This document shows, piece after piece, positions 57,301-64,000 of a stretch of DNA of 64,000 nt. Location: positions 124,001 through 188,000 of the forward strand of contig RPFO01000976.1 in assembly GCA_009746045.1 (NCBI GenBank). Direction: 5' to 3'. Each line of letters starts with the position of its first letter. Positions within the stretch are counted from its first letter, which is position 1. Position numbers and translations under genes: made by a program. The notes under the pieces are model-generated. The model ran no database searches and was not told where the DNA came from. It saw only the letters and a program-made list of their open reading frames with translations. The DNA comes from Mesostigma viride (taxonomy: Eukaryota; Streptophyta; Mesostigmatophyceae; Mesostigmatales; Mesostigmataceae).

Positions 57301-58200
57301 GAGCTACGAAACGAGTTGAGACTGAACGGGACGCGTGGCAGTATGACAGTGACAGTCATCGTGACAGGAGAGTTGACAGTGGGAAATTTTTGGAGTGTTG
57401 CGAATTTTTTAATATTGTCGAGCTACGAAACGGGTTGAGACTGAACGGGACGCGTGGCAGTATGACAGTGACAGTGGGAAATGTTTGGTGTGTTGTGAAC
57501 CTGAATTTGGGGCGCGGTGTTTTGGGAGTGCGTGGCGATGGATGCAATACAGTTGGCATCGTTCATTGCTCGGCATTGTTAAGGGACGTAAGGAAACCAT
57601 GTACATTGCTCACGCAGGGAAATTGGAATTACTGCAGCTCGGGGACAGGCTCGCACTAGTTGTGCTGTTGTGATAGGATTGTCATCAGCCGTAGGTAATC
57701 GATGGTCAACGCCGCTTTCAGAATGAGGAGGTGGACGTTATACCTGATATCAATATACTTTGTTGGGCAGGTAAGTGGCAACGGAAAGGTTTCGATGCTT
57801 CCTTATTTCTGCATCCTGCATTGACCACTTTAGCGAGTCAGGATGTTGCTTAGCGCGTAGGTGTACGTGCATTTTGCAGGATGGCGTTGACGTTGATGGG
57901 AATACGACGTGTGAATTTGTGTTCGTGTGCCTTCTGAGACGTGTAGGCGAGCACGGTTGTCAGTGTGGACCCGCGGCCAGAATCGTATCATTACGTCGAG
58001 CAAGCCGGGCTTTACCAGGGCGATGTCTCGTTGCAGCAGGCCTACGTCCGGGATGTGCTGAATTGGTTGGTCCTGTCGCCACCTGACGGCTTCTGCGACA
58101 ACGTATATTTGACGGTAAGTTCCTTGTGGCGTTACTCTGCTATGATCATATGTTTTTGTAAACGTGATGAACTGGGCATGGTTGCTGTGTGTTATTATGG
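57301..58200 (+). pseudogene. Truncated copy 3 of the multi-exon gene (exons 1-2)
   Basis: Exons lie at 57723-57770 (from the second Met) and 57947-58114, with intact GTAAGT donors. The 5' flank start GAGCTACGAAACG is repeated 119 bp apart (57301 and 57420). Exon 3 and everything after it are replaced by the foldback array and module F. Confidence 0.75.
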
Positions 58201-58258
58201 GGCTTGTGCAACACACCCCAACATAGTTGCTCGCCGGTAATAACCAAGTGGGTGTGGT

Positions 58259-58713
58259 GCAGCCCACCCATCAAATGACATCGGCTTCACCTGCAACTTG
58301 GAAGGTAGTTTTGGGGAGTGTGTTTCAGTGTGCCTACCAAGTTTCAGGCCAATTGAATGTCATTTGGTATGGGCTGCCGCTCCCAGGCTTTGGCTTGTGC
58401 AACACACCCCAACATAGTTGCTCGCCGGTAATAACCAATTGGGTGTGGTGCAGCCCACCCATCAAATGACGTCGGCTTCACCTGCAACTTGGAAGGTAGT
58501 TTTGGGGAGTGTGTTTTAGTGTGCCTACCAAGTTTCAGGCCAATTGAATGTCATTTGGTATGGGCTGCCGCTCCCAGGCTTTGGCTTGTGCAACACACCC
58601 CAACATAGTTGCTCGCCGGTAATAACCAAGTGGGTGTGGTGCAGCCCACCCATCAAATGACATCGGCTTCACCTGCAACTTGGAAGGTAGTTTTGGGGAG
58701 TGTGTTTTAGTGT
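58259..58713 (+). repeat. 191-bp foldback repeat, older units
   Basis: Units start at 58259, 58450 and 58641, the last cut at about 58713. Arms carry single mismatches (CCTGCAACTTGG; ATGTCATTTGGT), so these are more decayed than at 45.6 kb. Confidence 0.95.
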
Positions 58714-59439
58714 GTTTACGTTTACCGTAATCTTATGCAATTTCCTTTTTTCCAGACGAATTTTCTTGGTCGCAGCGTGCACATACCGGACGAAGAGTCT
58801 GTCTTCCATTGTCGTATCCGTGGGGTGCGTCCTCTTCATTCTCCTTGGGAATGTCATTGCCACGTTATCCGTGTTGCTTTCTTCTGGAACAGGCTGGGCA
58901 GGGAAAGCCCATGATTGCTCATGGATGATTTCTCATGCACCGATTTTGGGTGTCGTTGACTGCTGTGCTTCCTGACGTTCATGGTGGTTTTGCGTGTGAT
59001 AAGCTGCCTTGCTTTGCACGTGGGTTTTCACTGGGCTATATGGGTGAAGGTGAGCAACTAGGGGTGTGTCATGCTGTGCTATATTGCTTCCATCCAGCAT
59101 ATCCAAAGTTAGACTTGCTCTAATGGCTGTGCAATATTTGTGTTGTGCAGATTTTTACTGGGCTGAAGCCAAATTCACGCATGGGTAGACAGTTTGCTGC
59201 ACGTGAATTTTTACTGGGCTGTACGTGCAGGTGGGCAACCATGTGTTGTGCCATATTTTTCTACATGGATTCATCATACTTGCTGTCAAACGTAGGCCCC
59301 ATTGGCTTGCACACTGAATTTTGCTTTGCTGACTGTGTAATTTTGATGTCTCATTCTGCAGGCGTGCCCGCTACCTGATCAACCAGGTGTGCTTTGCATT
59401 GTGCCAGCGGGGCCATGTTTGTTTCCTTTGCACGTGTAG
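58714..59439 (+). repeat. Module F, copy 8, 5'-truncated
   Basis: Begins at TTTACGTTTACCGTAATC just before the exon acceptor and continues to the usual end. Confidence 0.8.
58756..58975 (+). CDS. 72-residue membrane exon, copy 8
   Basis: Intact acceptor, frame and stop; one additional silent Gly change. It is now the next good acceptor downstream of exon 2 of truncated gene copy 3. Confidence 0.4.
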
Positions 59440-60430
<991 letters not shown>

Positions 60431-61611
60431 CATGAAGATGGGTGACCGCGCCGTAACCGAGACATGTGTGGTGGCAACATGCGGCCTGGATACCAGTTGG
60501 CCTTGCTTCGTTAGATACATTTATGGCTGCATGTGATGGCGTGCCCTTGCCGTGGTCACAGTGGTCACAGTGAGGGCCTGTGGTTGCCCCATACTGGTGG
60601 TGGTTATAAAGAAGTTAGCGAATACAAAACTTTCTTTCTTCAGGTGATTTTGATGTGGGCATGAGCGATCGTGCACATGCTAACATTTGATGGCCATTCC
60701 ATGGTGAAGTTGGGAATTGGATGGGATTGCTTGATAAAGATGCGGTGGTGTGTCTTAAAATGAGCTGTGCTAATCTCATTATGAAGTGCTCAAGACAACT
60801 CATTATAATAAATCAGAGTTGGAACAAACATTGTCTGCATCATGCCCCAACTTGAACACTACATGAAGTGTGACACCTATGCTACGTGTGTTGCGGGCTA
60901 GCTGTGTCAGCAAACAATTTTAGCTTTTAGCCCTCAAATCGTGTCCAACTCGCGCCTAACAATAGGAGCCAGTTGCACCATGCATGGTAATGTCCACAAA
61001 CTAACCTAAAACATTTTAGTGTCCATACTGGGACCAAAGCACACTCATAGAGGGACTTTGGTGTGGCAGGCCCCAGCGGCTTGGCCGGCCAGGGCGGCAT
61101 ATTCTGACCTGGCCTGGCCCCAAGGGCATTCCCAAAAGAGTAGGGAAACATGCCACGAACTACACCCAGATGTTGCTGTCCAGTGGCTGGGATGAGTAGG
61201 TCATCTAGAGTAGGTCATAACTCATAAAAAATGCCTACAATATTTGGAACGAATCCATGCATCGATGCTCCTACACCAATCAGTTTTCTGCACCGCCATA
61301 GCCTCGAATTTGCATGTACGTAATTATTTCGTCCCAGTGGACCTTTAGCGAGATGACTTGCCTGAACATGCCAGGAAGCGGCTCGAAGCTGGGAAAAGCA
61401 GGGGGCTCCGCCTGCGGACGGGCCGTACGAAGCCGAAATTTTATGGCTCCCGCTGGCCCCCCCGCCTCGGCGCCCTCGGCCACTGCCCCTTCGCGCTGCG
61501 CGCCCCGCGTGGCGCCGGCGTTCCCGAGGACGCACCCCGCGGGTGTACGCGCCAATCGCCCGCTCAGGCGCCAAAAAGTCCGGGCCCCGAAGGGGCCCCC
61601 AACTTGTCCCC
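60431..61611 (+). repeat. Module C and truncated module D, copy 12 (last)
   Basis: C has the left arm of the palindrome (61185-61208) and a damaged right arm. The start of D has lost the GTGTTCAGACGGGG stretch. D ends at CCCCCAACTTGT (about 61611), the end of the mosaic. Confidence 0.8.
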
Positions 61612-62146
61612 TACTAGTAACTACGATTTATGAAGCCCGAAAACTTTGGCCGCGGCCGTAGGCCGAAGGTGGGGCCGTCCCCCGCGCCCCCTAGCGCGGG
61701 AGCGGACGACGTCCAAGACCGTAGCGAGATGGCCACTCGGCGTAGTACAAAGAAAATCCCCAAACCTTGGAGATCGACTGTCAGGAGTTCTGAACGGGTG
61801 CTGAAACGCTGAACATGTTCAGACTTTTGCGGGCAGGTGGGGCGTCTCGCCAATCCGCGCGGCCTCAGGACGGAACGGCGCGTTGACTAATTTAACCGTC
61901 AAACGTTTGGGTCGCGAATGGATCTCTCCTCAAACTTTCCACAGTTTCCCGTTGCACCACTTTGGACAAGGGGACCAACCGGTGCACGCCGTTTTGAATA
62001 ACGCGCTCGAGGTTAGGGCCACAACGTCAATGGAATGCGATTTTCTGAACGGATGGATCAAATTTGCAGGACGGTTGGAAGGTTCAGAGCCGAACTGGCG
62101 TTCAGTCAGGGTGGGGCGAAATAGTTCAGGCGGAAATTGGTTGTGT
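61612..62146. other. Transition out of the mosaic, no gene seen
   Basis: GC-rich at first (GGCCGCGGCCGTAGGCC), then AT-richer, with one more CTGAACATGTTCAG pair near 61811. Short open stretches only. Confidence 0.5.
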
Positions 62147-62345
62147 TTCAGTCCGAGCGGAGAAATTTGTCAGAATTTCATTGGAGATACGACCGTAACG
62201 AATTTTCCAAGTATCTGACTCCGAAATATCTCGAAAGTTTATCGAATGGTATGCTGAAATTCATTGTGGTTCAGTCCGAGCTGAAAAATTTGTCAGAATT
62301 TCATTTTCGATACGAACGTGACGAAATTTCCAAGTATCTCACGCT
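62147..62345 (+). repeat. 123-bp diverged tandem repeat
   Basis: TTCAGTCCGAGC recurs at 62147 and 62270. The period is 41 codons, and one frame keeps related peptides (NLSEFHWRYDRNE, NLSEFHFRYERDE, each followed by SKYLT). It may be coding or a structured non-coding repeat. Confidence 0.7.
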
Positions 62346-62740
62346 CGGAGAGCTTCCACGGTGTTGACGGGGAAGGGTCCGTTGCGCGTGGCGCACGGCG
62401 GCGGTTCGTCCCGGTCGGAATCGTCCGCTCGCGCGTCCTCCGTGGAAGGGTCTTGGCGCGTCGCGCGGGCCGGTGCGGTTGGCGCCCAGAAGGTCGACTA
62501 TCGGCCTCTGGGCCGCTAGCGGCGAGTCACGTCCTCTCAAGTCGGGGAGGGGGGGCGATAGCCCCCCCTCCCCCACTTTTTTCTTGTCACAGCATGGTAC
62601 TAGGGTTTGCATACTTTTGACAAAGTTATAGAGGTGTTCTGGCCGGTCAAAGTACAAGGGGTCAGGGTACTTTTTCACGTACAACGTGCATTCCGGAAAA
62701 CGACGACCTGGCCATGGCGGCTTGCGCCCACGCATGGCAT
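62346..62740. other. GC-rich segment with a strong hairpin
   Basis: A 13-bp perfect stem (GGGGAGGGGGGGC with its complement) and GATA loop lie at 62544-62573. A minus-strand open frame of 144 codons covers this region. Part of it (KYPDPLYFDRPEHLYNF) looks protein-like, but most comes from the GC-rich block, so it is not called. Confidence 0.5.
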
Positions 62741-64000
62741 TTACGTTTGCGTTCGAATTTTCTGGCCAAACTTAGGATATTGATTTTAAACGTCCTAAAG
62801 ATCATACAGGCCAATTTTTGGTTCGCGGGAATGCCATTTGATAGGTGTCGGCAGCGTTCTTGCTGGAAAATACTGCGATCAGGCCGGACGATAGAAACGT
62901 TGACAGCAATACCTTTCCGGCGTATTTTAAAGGATATATCGGTTTCTTTTTACTTTTTATGATACATAGTAGTCGTAAACGTGCAAGGGTGGCCAGAAAT
63001 CGCCGAATCCAGCGACCATGCTGCACAGCTTTGGTGTGCCGAAATGCGCCATTTTGCGGCCACCGCCTGGGCCAAGGTAACGCCATCCATGCCTGGTAAA
63101 GCTTAAGCATCGTTTTCCTATCGATGTTTGACATTGATATATACGTTCTAGCTTGTGTAGCACATTCTTTTTGCACTATTCATGCTCTTTCTTGACCCTG
63201 GCCTGGCCCCTTTCTAAAACACCATTCTTAGATGCTTCCCTCAGTCAGTTGACCTGCCACAGGGTGATTGTGATAAGTTTTAGAGGCTGTATGGGTTTGA
63301 ATACCTCCATATATGTTTGTTATACATTTCCCATACACATATTGCATGAGTGTGAGGCAGTTGGCTGGTCTCTGTGGCATCATCAAGCACGTAACTGGTG
63401 AGTAAAAGCTTCCCATTGACAGCATGTGCCACCAGGTGTGCTGGCCATCACCTGGCAAGCTATAGCAGCTTAGGCCTAGTTTATCCTTGCTAGGGCAGGC
63501 TGAAATAGGCTCAACACCACTAGTTTGTTGGTGGCTGCCTCCTAGAATGCATGCCTTGCGTAGGGTGTCCGTACCACGTTACCTACGTGCATGGACAAGG
63601 TGGCACCTGCACATAGGTGCCATGTAAGGGCAGTGTGATGATGCAGTTATGTTTCCCCATCATTGTGGAAGGGAAATGTATTGTTTGGCATGGTTGGTGG
63701 CCATATTAGGAGGTCGTATGCCCACCCCTACTCCCTTGGTTGCTTTTTACCAACGGTACCCCTATGGGCTGTACTGGGTGTAACTGCTGGTATACCCACC
63801 CAAATGATGACCCCAATGGCTCAAACTGTTCAGCAACTAATTGTTTATCATCCCTGAAGTGGTAGGTGCCTAGGTCTTATAACATAATTCAAAATGCACA
63901 TTCTACCAAAAATGAAAACGCGCGTCTTGACCCCCCTGACTTTGACGGCAGTTAAACATGGCCTACCCTGCATATATGTGAGGTTGTGATATACCAACCC
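62741..64000. other. Unique sequence to window end, no confident gene
   Basis: No module recurs here. A + strand open stretch at 63663-63857 without a convincing ATG contains PTQMMTPMAQTVQQLIVYHP and could be an exon. A donor-like ACTG-GTGAGT lies near 63400. Confidence 0.3.

Noticed and set aside
62301-62735. Minus-strand frame of 144 codons
   Set aside because: Mostly GC-rich block and hairpin. Only the first third looks protein-like, and no splice or start support was found.

Overview
The window looks like a repeat-rich eukaryotic nuclear segment. It has spliceosomal introns with canonical GT/AG borders, intron-resident satellites, long tetranucleotide arrays and no operon-like gene packing. 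The lineage cannot be fixed from sequence alone. Phase-0 introns, a GC-moderate coding style and very heavy low-copy segmental duplication would suit an alga (for example a streptophyte alga), but that is a guess. I recognise no rRNA, tRNA, CRISPR, LTR or known transposase.

Layout. About 61 kb (1-61611) is a mosaic of a few modules repeated up to 12 times on the + strand. (i) A G-rich cassette carries a (CCAG)n array. (ii) Module C is about 0.9 kb. (iii) Module D is a GC-rich block of about 0.25-0.45 kb. (iv) Module E is about 0.45 kb and rich in CTGAAC/GTTCAG inverted hexamers. (v) Then comes either module F (about 1.3 kb, with a conserved 220-bp exon-like core) or module G (the 5' part of a multi-exon gene). 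Module D recurs at 1889, 6593, 16380, 21774, 25978, 30072, 37255, 39419, 43664, 49940, 56171 and 61356. The spacing between copies ranges from 2.2 to 9.8 kb because of nested duplications and deletions.

Genes. The one convincing complete gene is an 11-exon + strand gene at 7760-15416. It encodes about 845 residues of an unrecognised protein, with a short hydrophobic N-terminus, a WPQ-repeat low-complexity region, an acidic patch and basic nuclear-signal-like patches. Every intron I can place is phase 0. Exon 10 alone breaks frame by one base. Its 5' exons occur three more times as truncated copies (44747-48152, 50978-54383, 57301-58200). The first two lie inside a 6,231-bp tandem duplication. 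Module F contains an exon encoding 72 residues with one membrane segment. It is repeated eight times, and in that frame only, differences between copies are mostly synonymous.

Other structures. These include 185-bp and 191-bp satellites (the 191-bp unit is a long foldback), a GT-rich minisatellite in several introns, a perfect 44-bp palindrome in module C, a 13-bp GC hairpin near 62550, and several readable recombination breakpoints. From 61612 to the end the sequence leaves the mosaic and holds no gene I can support.
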